NCBI RefSeq assembly: GCF_000967915.1
Contig: NC_022549.1
Location: forward strand, 644,366 to 708,365
Length of the DNA: 64,000 nt
Direction of reading: 5' to 3'
Source of the DNA: Paracholeplasma brassicae
GTDB taxonomy: Bacteria > Bacillota_I > Bacilli_A > Acholeplasmatales > UBA5453
In this document: positions 8,541 to 16,552 of the stretch, in pieces
Numbering within the stretch: the stretch's first letter is position 1
Layout of the letters: each line of letters starts with the position of its first letter
Program-made: the position numbers and the translations under genes
The notes under the pieces: generated by a model
Database searches by the model: none
The model's input: only the letters and a program-made list of their open reading frames with translations
Told to the model about the DNA's origin: nothing

Positions 8541-8849
8541 ATGAAATTTTTCTTATTAAGCGACAATGTAGACACAGAAGTAGGGCTTAGACTTGTAGGC
8601 ATCGAAGGTGTTGTTGTTCACGAAAAAAAAGAGTTTTTATACGCACTAGAAACTGCACTAGAGGATAATACCATTGGTGTTATTTTAGTCACGACAAAAC
8701 TGGTGGAACTCGCACCTGATGAAATATCAGAGTTAAAACTCACTCAAAGTCGTAAACTCATTGTCGAAATTCCGGATCGTCATGGATCGGAAAACATTGG
8801 TCAAGCAATCGACCAATACGTTTCTGAAGCCATCGGCGTTAAGTTGTGA
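8541..8849 (+). CDS. atpF: V/A-type ATPase subunit F
   Basis: A small soluble protein of 102 residues with the alternating beta/alpha pattern of subunit F. The motif G-V-I-L-V-T-T-K-L near residue 53 corresponds to the family's G-I-I-L-I-T-E. A second strand ends in I-V-E-I-P-D-R-H-G near residue 75-84, matching the usual I-P-s-p-x-G. Subunit F sits at the base of the central stalk with D and can regulate ATP hydrolysis. It lies between K and E; in many operons F follows C and precedes A, so the position is shifted by one gene. Confidence 0.88.
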   Translation: MKFFLLSDNVDTEVGLRLVGIEGVVVHEKKEFLYALETALEDNTIGVILVTTKLVELAPDEISELKLTQSRKLIVEIPDRHGSENIGQAIDQYVSEAIGVKL

Positions 8850-8860
8850 GGTGACTAAAA

Positions 8861-9466
8861 TTGGGATATTTTAATGAAGATCAGTTACAAAAGTATTTAG
8901 AGAAATCAATTAACCAAAAGGCCGATGAAAAAATAGCTCAACTCAGAAAAGAGATTGATCAAATTTACAACAAAGGCATGAAAAAGATTAAAGAAGACGT
9001 GCAAATAAAAAAACAATTAGAAATGAGTCGAGCGCTAAAAGATGTGCAAGTCGAATACCAAGACAAAATCAATAGTATTGGTTTTCGATACGATGAAAGC
9101 TTAATTGTTGAGCGTAAAAAAATGGTGGATTCCATTTTTGAAGAAGCCACATCAAAACTACTTATTTTTACAAAAACGAAGAGTTATGAGAACTTAATGC
9201 TATCTAAACTTCAAGCAAGTACTGCTTCATATGAAGAACTAGCATTGATTTTTCATATTAAATCTTCAGACAAAATATTAGAAGAACTTATCACAAGACG
9301 TTACAAAACCAATGGGAAAATCGTTTACTCAAATGAAATCAAAATTGGTGGATACATCTTAACAATTGCAGATAAGAAGCTTGAATTTGACGAAACCATT
9401 GATCAAAAATTAAATGATCGTATGACTTGGTTCTTTGAGAATTCAAACTTATACATTAGAAAGTAG
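8861..9466 (+). CDS. atpE: V/A-type ATPase peripheral stalk subunit E (TTG start)
   Basis: The 201-residue protein has a long N-terminal coiled coil (about residues 5-110, rich in Lys, Glu and Gln) and a small globular C-terminal part. This is the subunit E form, which pairs with G/H as peripheral stalk between the A3B3 head and subunit I. I chose TTG 8861 because GAGGTGA at 8848-8854 is ideally spaced and no ATG lies in range. The C-terminal segment I-K-I-G-G-Y-I-L (about 161-168) corresponds to the family's I-x-G-G-x-I-L. The stop abuts the ribosome site of subunit A. Confidence 0.85.
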   Translation: MGYFNEDQLQKYLEKSINQKADEKIAQLRKEIDQIYNKGMKKIKEDVQIKKQLEMSRALKDVQVEYQDKINSIGFRYDESLIVERKKMVDSIFEEATSKLLIFTKTKSYENLMLSKLQASTASYEELALIFHIKSSDKILEELITRRYKTNGKIVYSNEIKIGGYILTIADKKLEFDETIDQKLNDRMTWFFENSNLYIRK

Positions 9467-9475
9467 GTGACCCAA

Positions 9476-11224
9476 ATGGCTAATGTCATTTATTCAATTA
9501 ACGGGCCTGTGGTTACCGTTAAAAACGCCGTTAGTTTTCAAATGCTTGAAATGGTTTATGTGGGAAAAAGCAAACTTTTAGGTGAGGTTATTTCCATTAG
9601 TAAAACAACGACGACAATTCAAGTTTACGAATCAACCACCGGGTTGTGTGTGGGAGAACCTGTGTATCAAACAGGCGAACCTATTTCCGCACTTTTAGGA
9701 CCAGGGTTGATTAAAAATATTTTTGATGGTATCGAAAGACCATTAAAAACAATCGCAGCAACCTCAGGTATTTACATACCTACGGGCAGTGATGTCGAAG
9801 CCTTAGACAGAAACATTGAGTGGGAAGTTAAGTTGACTGTTAAAGTTGGCGATGAGGTATCATTTGGCCAAATCTACGGACTTGTTAATGAAACTTTATC
9901 AATCGAGCACCGCTTGATGGTGCCAAAAGATTGTTCAGGTACGGTCATCGAAGTTAAACAAGACGGTTTATACAAAATCCATGACGTGGTTGTTAAAGTT
10001 AAGACCAATAAAGATGAAATCAAAGAGTTAACGTTGGTCCAAAAATGGCCAATTAAAACACCAAGACCTGTCTCGAAACGTCTACCAATTTCAGAACCGC
10101 TCATCAGTGGGCAACGCGTGATTGACACGCTGTTTCCGATTGCAAAAGGTGGAGCTGCCGCTGTACCAGGTGGGTTTGGAACAGGAAAAACAATGATGCA
10201 ACACCAATTTGCAAAATGGTGTGATGCGGATTTAATTGTCTACGTTGGTTGTGGGGAACGCGGTAATGAGATGACTCAAGTATTAGAAGAATTCTCAGAA
10301 CTGATTGACCCAAGAACCAACAAACCATTATTAGAACGTACCGTGTTGATTGCGAATACATCAAACATGCCTGTGGCTGCTCGTGAGGCCAGCATTTATA
10401 CGGGTGTGGTAATTGCAGAATATTATCGTGATATGGGCTACAACGTCGCTGTCATGGCCGATTCAACCTCAAGATGGGCTGAGGCATTAAGAGAAATCTC
10501 AGGTCGTTTAGAAGAAATGCCAGCAGAAGAAGGGTTTCCGGCGTACTTACCTAGCCGTATCTCACAATTCTATGAACGCGCAGGCTACGTTGAAACCTTA
10601 TCAAATTTAAAAGGCTCTGTTTCGATTATTGGCGCGGTATCACCACAAGGTGCGGATTTTTCTGAACCGGTGACACAAAACACGAAACGCTTTGTTCGTA
10701 GTTTTTGGGCACTTGATAAACAATTGGCTTATCAAAGACACTACGCAGCCATCAACTGGAACACAAGTTATTCGGATTACATCAGTGACTTGACTAAGTG
10801 GTATGACCAAAACGTCAGCCCACGTTTCTTAGAAAACAGACAACAAATCATGCATTTGCTTTCTGAGGAAAACAAATTATTAGAAATTGTGAAATTAATC
10901 GGTAGTGACGTATTACCGGATGATCAAAAATTGATTATCGAAATTGGAAAAGTCATCCGTTTAGGTTTCTTACAGCAAAACGCATTTCATAAAGAAGATA
11001 CGTATGTCCCTCTTGAAAAACAATTAAAAATGATGGACGTCATTCTCTATTTATATAAACAGTCTAAAAAATTCATCGAAGACGGCAAATCGTTAAACAT
11101 GTTAACTGAGTCTGGTTTATATGAACAAGTGATTAAAATGAAATACGATGTGGCAAACAACGACTTAAGTAAACTTGATACTTACGAAGATTTGATCGAT
11201 CAAACAATCAAGCAAATACATTAA
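9476..11224 (+). CDS. atpA: V/A-type ATPase catalytic subunit A
   Basis: The catalytic subunit, about 582 residues. Walker A is G-F-G-T-G-K-T at 233-239, and a G-E-R-G-N-E-M catalytic-glutamate motif follows near 262. A Walker B-like stretch ([12 protein letters not shown]) sits near 325. The extra bulge domain typical of A (non-homologous region, roughly 115-190) is present, which separates it from F-ATPase beta. ATG 9476 is preceded by AGGTGA; the in-frame GTG 9467 belongs to that ribosome site. Together with B it makes the A3B3 head that hydrolyses or makes ATP. Confidence 0.96.
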   Translation: MANVIYSINGPVVTVKNAVSFQMLEMVYVGKSKLLGEVISISKTTTTIQVYESTTGLCVGEPVYQTGEPISALLGPGLIKNIFDGIERPLKTIAATSGIYIPTGSDVEALDRNIEWEVKLTVKVGDEVSFGQIYGLVNETLSIEHRLMVPKDCSGTVIEVKQDGLYKIHDVVVKVKTNKDEIKELTLVQKWPIKTPRPVSKRLPISEPLISGQRVIDTLFPIAKGGAAAVPGGFGTGKTMMQHQFAKWCDADLIVYVGCGERGNEMTQVLEEFSELIDPRTNKPLLERTVLIANTSNMPVAAREASIYTGVVIAEYYRDMGYNVAVMADSTSRWAEALREISGRLEEMPAEEGFPAYLPSRISQFYERAGYVETLSNLKGSVSIIGAVSPQGADFSEPVTQNTKRFVRSFWALDKQLAYQRHYAAINWNTSYSDYISDLTKWYDQNVSPRFLENRQQIMHLLSEENKLLEIVKLIGSDVLPDDQKLIIEIGKVIRLGFLQQNAFHKEDTYVPLEKQLKMMDVILYLYKQSKKFIEDGKSLNMLTESGLYEQVIKMKYDVANNDLSKLDTYEDLIDQTIKQIH

Positions 11225-11238
11225 AAGGAGAGGTGTTT

Positions 11239-12687
11239 ATGAATCTACAATACATTGGTTTAGATGAAATTAACGGTCCTTTAGTATTCCTTGATGGTGT
11301 TAAAGGCGTTGGTTTTGAAGAAATGGTTGAAATCCGTTTACAAAATGGTGGTAAGCGTTATGGCAGAGTCGTTCAAATTGAAGGCGAAAAAGTCGCGATT
11401 CAAGTGTTTGAAGGCACACACGATTTATCACTAACCAATACAAAAACAAAATTTACTGGTCACCCAGTTGAAGCGATGTTGTCAAAAGAAATTTTAGGCC
11501 GCACGTTTAATGGTTCAGGTTATCCGATTGATGGACTTGGGGATGTCTTTGTTGACGAAAAAAGAGACATCAATGGGATTCCACTTAACCCAGTATCTCG
11601 TATCTACCCTAGAGATTACATCCAAACAGGTGTGAGCTCAATTGACTCATTAACCACGTTGATTCGTGGTCAAAAATTACCAATATTTTCAGGCTCAGGG
11701 ATGCCTCATAACGAATTAGCGGTTCAAATTGTAAAACAAGCGAAAATTCACGAATCCAAAGGCGATGACTTTTGCGTGATATTTGCAGCAATGGGTGTCA
11801 AGAATGACGTTGCCGATTACTTTAGACGTTCGTTTGAAGAAGCAGGCGTCATGAGTAAGGTAGTTATGTACTTAAACTTATCGAACGAACCAATCATTGA
11901 GCGTATCTTAACGCCACGATTTGCATTAACTGCAGCCGAATATTTGGCTTACAAACACGACATGCACGTTTTAGTTATCTTAACCGATATTACGGCTTAC
12001 TGCGAAGCCCTTCGTGAGTTTTCAAGTAGTAAAGGTGAGATTCCAGGTAGAAAAGGTTACCCAGGGTATTTATACTCTGACTTAGCCTCTTTATATGAAC
12101 GTGCCGGTATTGTTAAAAAAGATGGGGGCTCGGTGACTCAAATACCGATCTTAACCATGCCAAACGATGACATTACGCATCCAGTGCCTGACTTGACAGG
12201 TTACATTACGGAAGGACAAATTGTTTTATCAAGAGATTTAAATCAAGTGGGTATTTTCCCACCAGTGGGCATTCTACCATCCTTATCACGTTTGATGAAA
12301 GACGGGATTGGTGCTGGTTATACCAGAGAAGATCATCAATCGGTTGCAAACCAATTGTTTGCCTCTTATGCGATGGTTCAAGACGCAAGAAGCTTAGCAT
12401 CGGTTATTGGCGAGGATGAATTATCTTCTATTGATAAAATGTACATGGATTTTGGTAAACTATTTGAAAAGTATTTCATCGGACAAGGGTTTGAAACCAA
12501 CCGTTCCATCATCGATACACTCGATTTAGGATGGGATCTCTTATCCGTGCTTCCAAAAGAAGAGTTAAACCGAATTGATGACAAGTTAATCAGTGCTTAT
12601 TACAATCACGAACGCGCGGTCGAACGTTTCCATATACACAACAAACCAATCATTAAAACCTTAGCTGGAGACGCAAGATATGAGTAA
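11239..12687 (+). CDS. atpB: V/A-type ATPase regulatory subunit B
   Basis: About 482 residues, homologous to subunit A and to F-ATPase alpha/beta. The P-loop position reads [11 protein letters not shown] near residue 152, lacking the Walker A lysine, as expected for the non-catalytic B subunit. Further marks are [13 protein letters not shown] near 252 and [15 protein letters not shown] near 271. ATG 11239 has AAAGGAGAGG at 11224-11233; an upstream in-frame GTG at 11233 is part of it. The 3' end overlaps subunit D by 8 bases, which implies translational coupling. Confidence 0.96.
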   Translation: MNLQYIGLDEINGPLVFLDGVKGVGFEEMVEIRLQNGGKRYGRVVQIEGEKVAIQVFEGTHDLSLTNTKTKFTGHPVEAMLSKEILGRTFNGSGYPIDGLGDVFVDEKRDINGIPLNPVSRIYPRDYIQTGVSSIDSLTTLIRGQKLPIFSGSGMPHNELAVQIVKQAKIHESKGDDFCVIFAAMGVKNDVADYFRRSFEEAGVMSKVVMYLNLSNEPIIERILTPRFALTAAEYLAYKHDMHVLVILTDITAYCEALREFSSSKGEIPGRKGYPGYLYSDLASLYERAGIVKKDGGSVTQIPILTMPNDDITHPVPDLTGYITEGQIVLSRDLNQVGIFPPVGILPSLSRLMKDGIGAGYTREDHQSVANQLFASYAMVQDARSLASVIGEDELSSIDKMYMDFGKLFEKYFIGQGFETNRSIIDTLDLGWDLLSVLPKEELNRIDDKLISAYYNHERAVERFHIHNKPIIKTLAGDARYE

Positions 12688-13327
12688 CCAACAAGTATTT
12701 CCAACCAAAGGAAACTTGATGCAATTACAAAAATCACATCAACTTGCCAAAAAAGGCTACGAGTTGATGGACCGCAAACGTAATATTTTAATTAGAGAAA
12801 TGATGACATTAATTTCAGACGTTCGTTTGGTTCGTGAAGAGTTGTCTGACACGTATAAAGAAGCGTATCGAGCACTTCAAGAAGCAAACATTACACTTGG
12901 TATTGTTTCTGATATTGCAAAGTCAATTCCGATTACTACCGGGTTAGAAATCAGTTACCGTAGTGTGATGGGTGTTGAAATTCCAAAAATTACTTACAAT
13001 GAAGAAGTCGTTAGACTCACTTACGGGATTGGACATACGAATACGAAGTTTGACTATGCGTATAAATGTTTCATTAAGGTAAGACTCTTAACGGTGAAGT
13101 TAGCTGAAATTGATAACGCAACCTACCGGCTCGCTAATGCGATTAGAAAATCTCAAAAAAGAGCAAACGCACTTGAAAATGTGGTGATTCCAAGATTTGA
13201 AGCGAACATTAAGTTTATTACTGAATCGCTCGAAGAAAAGGAAAGAGAAGCATTCACAAGACAAAAGGTCATCAAGATGCAACAAGATAAAAAGAAAATA
13301 CAATTAGAATTTAACGACTTGAAATAA
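12680..13327 (+). CDS. atpD: V/A-type ATPase central stalk subunit D
   Basis: A 215-residue protein with long N- and C-terminal helices that fold into the antiparallel coiled coil of the rotor shaft. The start [20 protein letters not shown] is a clear family mark, as is R-R-x-N-A-L-E-N-type [12 protein letters not shown] near residue 154. With F it forms the central stalk that turns inside the A3B3 head. It is the last gene of the operon; I see no terminator hairpin after it. The -35 of the next promoter begins inside its final codons. Confidence 0.95.
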   Translation: MSNQQVFPTKGNLMQLQKSHQLAKKGYELMDRKRNILIREMMTLISDVRLVREELSDTYKEAYRALQEANITLGIVSDIAKSIPITTGLEISYRSVMGVEIPKITYNEEVVRLTYGIGHTNTKFDYAYKCFIKVRLLTVKLAEIDNATYRLANAIRKSQKRANALENVVIPRFEANIKFITESLEEKEREAFTRQKVIKMQQDKKKIQLEFNDLK

Positions 13328-13347
13328 GGTTTCTAATTTGCTATACT
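13319..13347 (+). promoter_or_regulatory. Promoter of the cation-ATPase riboswitch leader
   Basis: TTGAAA (13319-13324), a 17-base spacer and TATACT (13342-13347). The -35 lies in the last codons and stop of the preceding gene. Transcription would begin near 13354, just ahead of the aptamer-like leader. Confidence 0.7.
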
Positions 13348-13371
13348 TATTATCGTACAATTTAATCCATA

Positions 13372-13445
13372 TTATTTATGGGGAGTAGCATACGCTTTAT
13401 TTCATACTCGTCACGACGGAGAAATCCCGGGTATGAATTACATTT
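13372..13445 (+). ncRNA. Probable yybP-ykoY (manganese) riboswitch
   Basis: The leader contains GGGGAGTAGC (13380-13389), the signature loop of the yybP-ykoY class. Downstream lies a second conserved-looking segment, TCGTCAC, between the arms of a helix formed by TTCATAC and GTATGAA. A strong terminator follows, and then a P-type cation ATPase, a gene class known to lie under this Mn2+-sensing element in lactococci and streptococci. The P1 helix is not well defined by eye, so a covariance-model search would be decisive. Confidence 0.6.
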
Positions 13446-13455
13446 TTGGAAATGC

Positions 13456-13489
13456 AAGACCATATTTCGTTCGAAATATGGTCTTTTTT
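13456..13489 (+). terminator. Expression-platform terminator before the cation ATPase
   Basis: A perfect 13-base-pair stem (AAGACCATATTTC at 13456-13468 with its complement at 13473-13485) has a GTTC loop and is followed by T's to 13489. It lies between the aptamer-like leader and the ribosome site, so transcription must be allowed past it. Confidence 0.85.
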
Positions 13490-13516
13490 GTTATAATAAA
13501 TTCAACAGAGGTGGTT

Positions 13517-16177
13517 ATGATGTATTACAATCAAACAAAAGAACACGTTTTAAATGAAGTAAAATCAAATGAGAAGACAGGCCTTTCTACCGATGAAGCA
13601 CGTGATCGTCTAGAAAGAGACGGCAAAAATGAGCTGGTGTCGGTTAAGAACAAATCAATTATTTGTTTATTTTTCGAACAATTAAACGATGTCTTAATCT
13701 ATGTATTACTCGGTGCTGCAATACTAACATTAATCGCAAGCGAATACGCCGATACCATTATTATTGTCTTAGTGGTTCTGATTAACGCAGCCATTGGTGT
13801 GTTTCAAGAACACAAAGCTGAAAAAGCGGTTGAAGCACTTAAAAACATGAGTACGCCAAAAGCGTTAGTCAAAAGAGATGGTGCTGTTATTGAAATTGAT
13901 TCAAAAGAGGTTTGTGTGGGTGATATTGTCATTTTGGATGCCGGTCGCTTTGTGCCTGCAGACATCAGGTTAATTGAATCTTCTAATCTACAAATTGAAG
14001 AAAGCGCGCTAACCGGTGAGTCAGTTGCCTCTGAGAAAGACGCATTTTGGGTTTCAACAGACGAGAAAACACCGCTTGGTGATCAAATTAACATGGCGTT
14101 TCAATCGACACTGGTCACTTATGGTCGTGGCGTTGGGGTGGTCATATCAACTGGTATGAAAACTGAAATGGGTAAGATTGCCTCAATACTTCAAGAAACA
14201 ACCAACGAACTGACACCACTTCAAAAGAGACTTGAGGAACTTGGTAAGGTACTAGGGATCATCGCACTGACGGTCTGTGTGATTATTTTTGGTTTAGGTT
14301 TATTCCAAGGCAATGACCCAATGGAAATGTTTGTTACAGCCATTAGCTTGGCCGTAGCGGCAATCCCTGAAGGTTTAGCTGCAATCGTCGCGATTGTTCT
14401 TGCACTTGGTGTCACACGTATGTCAAAAAAGAATGCGATCGTTAAGAAATTACCAGCGGTAGAAACACTTGGTTCAGTTAACGTCATTTGTTCTGATAAA
14501 ACAGGAACTTTAACACAAAATAAAATGACCGTGACAACGTTTTATACGTATGGGAAAAAGCGACAAAGTGTTTCTGATGATCTAATCTCAGAAGACGAGA
14601 AATTCATGCAACAGGCTTTTATCCTTTCAAGTGATGCCTCGATTAAGGACAATCAACCAATAGGTGATCCAACAGAGGTTGCCTTAGTTGAACTAGGTAA
14701 AGCCTATCAAATGGAAAAAGAGACACTAGAACAACAAATGCCACGTGTGGCTGAGTTCCCATTTGACTCTACTAGAAAACGCATGTCTACCATCGTAGAG
14801 ACGAACAATCAATATCACGTGTATACCAAAGGGGCAGTTGATCAACTCTTGGCTATATGTGATTATGTCTTGTTAGATGGGAAAAAAATTCAATTAACAA
14901 AGGAAGTTAAAGACGAAGTGCTTGAAATGACCTTAAGCTTAAGTAACGAAGCACTAAGAGTACTAGGTGTAGCCTATAAAGAGACTAATGAGATATTAAC
15001 AAACGAAGAAATGGAACAACACTTAGTCTTTATTGGGCTTGTTGGGATGATTGATCCCCCACGACTAGAAGTGAAAGATTCAATCAAACTAGCGAAGCAA
15101 GCAGGTATCAAAGTTGTCATGATTACTGGTGACCATAAGAATACGGCGTTTGCAATTGCTAAAGAACTTGGTATCGCAGAAAGTTTAGAACAATGCATGA
15201 CAGGACAAGAATTTGATTTATTGACCGAAGAAGAACGAGTTCAAAAAGTCAATCAATTGTCGGTGTTTGCAAGGGTGTCACCAAATAATAAAGTAGAGAT
15301 TGTAAAAGCATTTAAAGCCAATGATAACATTGTGTCAATGACAGGTGATGGCGTGAATGACGCACCATCATTAAAAGCAGCAGACATTGGGGTTGCGATG
15401 GGAATCACAGGAACCGATGTATCAAAAGGTGCTTCTGATATGATTTTAACGGATGATAATTTTTCAACCATTGTTGAGGCAATTGAAGAAGGCCGAAATA
15501 TCTACAATAACATCAAAAAAGCCGTTATTTTCTTGCTCAGCTGTAATTTAGGTGAAATTGTTGCGATATTTCTTGCAGTCCTTCTTGGCTGGCCAGTGCC
15601 GTTATTAGCAACCCAAATTTTATGGATTAACTTAATCACAGACACATTACCGGCGATTTCACTAGGGATTGATCCAGGTGATAAAGGTGTTATGCTTGAA
15701 AAACCACGTTCAAAGAAAGAATCATTCTTTGCACATGGTGCAACTTCTAGAGCAGTCACAGGTGGTCTATTGATCGGTATAACGACGCTTGTGGCGTTTG
15801 TTATTGGTCTTTTAGAACAAGGCGTATCGTTTGCAAATATTTCATCAGTTAAACATGGTGATGAAGCCTTCATCTACGCATCAACTATGGCCTTTGTTGT
15901 CTTAGCCGTTAGCCAGTTATTCTATTCATTTACGATGAGAAATGAGAAAAAGTCGATTCTTCAGGTGGGTATATTTTCAAATACCAAACTCGTTGGTTCA
16001 CTCGTCATAGGTGTACTGCTACAGTTAATCGTTATTGGCGTACCATTCTTACAAAACGCATTTGGGGTTACGATGCTTGAATTTGCGGATTTCATCTATG
16101 TATTTACATTAGCGTTAATACCCGTGCTCATCAATGAATTATTGAAGTTGGTGACTTATCTTAAAACAAAGAAATAA
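13517..16177 (+). CDS. P-type (P2A) cation-transporting ATPase, Ca2+/Mn2+ type
   Basis: The 886-residue ion pump has all P-type marks: T-G-E-S at about 166-169, P-E-G-L in helix M4 at 284-287, the phosphorylation site D-K-T-G-T-L-T with Asp327, and T-G-D-G-V-N-D-A-P near 610. P-E-G-L-A and the overall length place it with SERCA/PMCA-like bacterial calcium pumps, some of which export manganese. ATG 13517 follows AGAGGTGG at 13507-13514; a longer in-frame start at 13433 would lie in the leader and translate the terminator, so I rejected it. Expression is probably set by the riboswitch-terminator leader. About ten membrane helices. Confidence 0.93.
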   Translation: MMYYNQTKEHVLNEVKSNEKTGLSTDEARDRLERDGKNELVSVKNKSIICLFFEQLNDVLIYVLLGAAILTLIASEYADTIIIVLVVLINAAIGVFQEHKAEKAVEALKNMSTPKALVKRDGAVIEIDSKEVCVGDIVILDAGRFVPADIRLIESSNLQIEESALTGESVASEKDAFWVSTDEKTPLGDQINMAFQSTLVTYGRGVGVVISTGMKTEMGKIASILQETTNELTPLQKRLEELGKVLGIIALTVCVIIFGLGLFQGNDPMEMFVTAISLAVAAIPEGLAAIVAIVLALGVTRMSKKNAIVKKLPAVETLGSVNVICSDKTGTLTQNKMTVTTFYTYGKKRQSVSDDLISEDEKFMQQAFILSSDASIKDNQPIGDPTEVALVELGKAYQMEKETLEQQMPRVAEFPFDSTRKRMSTIVETNNQYHVYTKGAVDQLLAICDYVLLDGKKIQLTKEVKDEVLEMTLSLSNEALRVLGVAYKETNEILTNEEMEQHLVFIGLVGMIDPPRLEVKDSIKLAKQAGIKVVMITGDHKNTAFAIAKELGIAESLEQCMTGQEFDLLTEEERVQKVNQLSVFARVSPNNKVEIVKAFKANDNIVSMTGDGVNDAPSLKAADIGVAMGITGTDVSKGASDMILTDDNFSTIVEAIEEGRNIYNNIKKAVIFLLSCNLGEIVAIFLAVLLGWPVPLLATQILWINLITDTLPAISLGIDPGDKGVMLEKPRSKKESFFAHGATSRAVTGGLLIGITTLVAFVIGLLEQGVSFANISSVKHGDEAFIYASTMAFVVLAVSQLFYSFTMRNEKKSILQVGIFSNTKLVGSLVIGVLLQLIVIGVPFLQNAFGVTMLEFADFIYVFTLALIPVLINELLKLVTYLKTKK

Positions 16178-16184
16178 AATAATA

Positions 16185-16228
16185 AAAGGTTCCATCGGCT
16201 ATTTAGCACGTGGAACCTTTGTTTTTTT
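16185..16228. terminator. Convergent terminator between the cation ATPase and yidD
   Basis: AAAGGTTCCA (16185-16194) pairs with TGGAACCTTT (16211-16220), followed on the + strand by a seven-T run. On the - strand the trailing bases are also T-rich. The right arm lies within the 3' end of the yidD coding region. Confidence 0.75.
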
Positions 16229-16438
16229 CTCTGGAACTGGATCGTATTTGGGTTTAAATAATGGGTTGCAAGTTAATACTCTTTTTGAGGTTAAATAGGT
16301 CGCTTTTACGAAGTTAAAACGCTCGTAACAGCCAATCGCATACGTTGAACAGGTCGGCGTATGTCGGCACCTAGGCGGGGTATTAGCGGATATATTTTTT
16401 TGATACCATTTGATCATTCGAATTGATCTTTTTTCCAT
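16199..16438 (-). CDS. yidD: Membrane protein insertion efficiency factor YidD
   Basis: A small basic protein of 79 residues with the family's signature: W-Y-Q-K-N-I-S near residue 11, then a cysteine-rich R-C-R-H-T-P-T-C-S-x-Y-A-I-G-C-Y-E-R-F and L-T-C-N-P-L-F. YidD helps insertion of inner-membrane proteins by the Sec/YidC route. The ATG at 16438 follows AAGGTGA with good spacing; a GTG three codons earlier is inside that ribosome site. In many genomes yidD lies with rnpA and yidC, but here it stands alone, convergent with the cation pump. Confidence 0.92.
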   Translation of the reverse strand: MEKRSIRMIKWYQKNISANTPPRCRHTPTCSTYAIGCYERFNFVKATYLTSKRVLTCNPLFKPKYDPVPEKKTKVPRAK

Positions 16439-16484
16439 TTTAATCACCTTAATATGAGTATAACATAAAAGCTGTAAAAATGTT

Positions 16485-16514
16485 TTGTTGTTTGCTTAAT
16501 TAATATGTTATAAT
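16485..16514 (+). promoter_or_regulatory. Promoter of the EF-G paralogue
   Basis: TTGTTG (16485-16490), an 18-base spacer and TATAAT (16509-16514). The expected start, near 16521, is followed at once by the perfect cre-like dyad. Confidence 0.6.
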
Positions 16515-16525
16515 TTAGTTAGAAG

Positions 16526-16539
16526 TGAAAACGATTTCA
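16526..16539 (+). promoter_or_regulatory. Perfect cre-consensus dyad downstream of the -10
   Basis: TGAAAACGATTTCA matches TGWNANCGNTNWCA at all 14 positions and is a dyad (TGAAA/TTTCA around ACGA). It lies about 5-20 bases downstream of the expected transcription start and touches the AAGGAGG ribosome site, a classical roadblock position for CcpA repression. Confidence 0.65.
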
Positions 16540-16552
16540 AGGAGGAATATTT

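Noticed and set aside
13492..13497. TATAAT just downstream of the riboswitch terminator
   Set aside because: No -35 at usual spacing and it would bypass the regulatory leader; possible but unsupported.
13433..13516. Longer start for the cation ATPase at 13433
   Set aside because: It would translate the riboswitch end and terminator stem; ATG 13517 has its own AGAGGTGG.
15502..15873. Open frame of 123 codons on the - strand inside the P-type ATPase gene
   Set aside because: It lies wholly antisense to well-conserved pump motifs, has no ribosome site and its protein resembles nothing; a shadow of codon bias.
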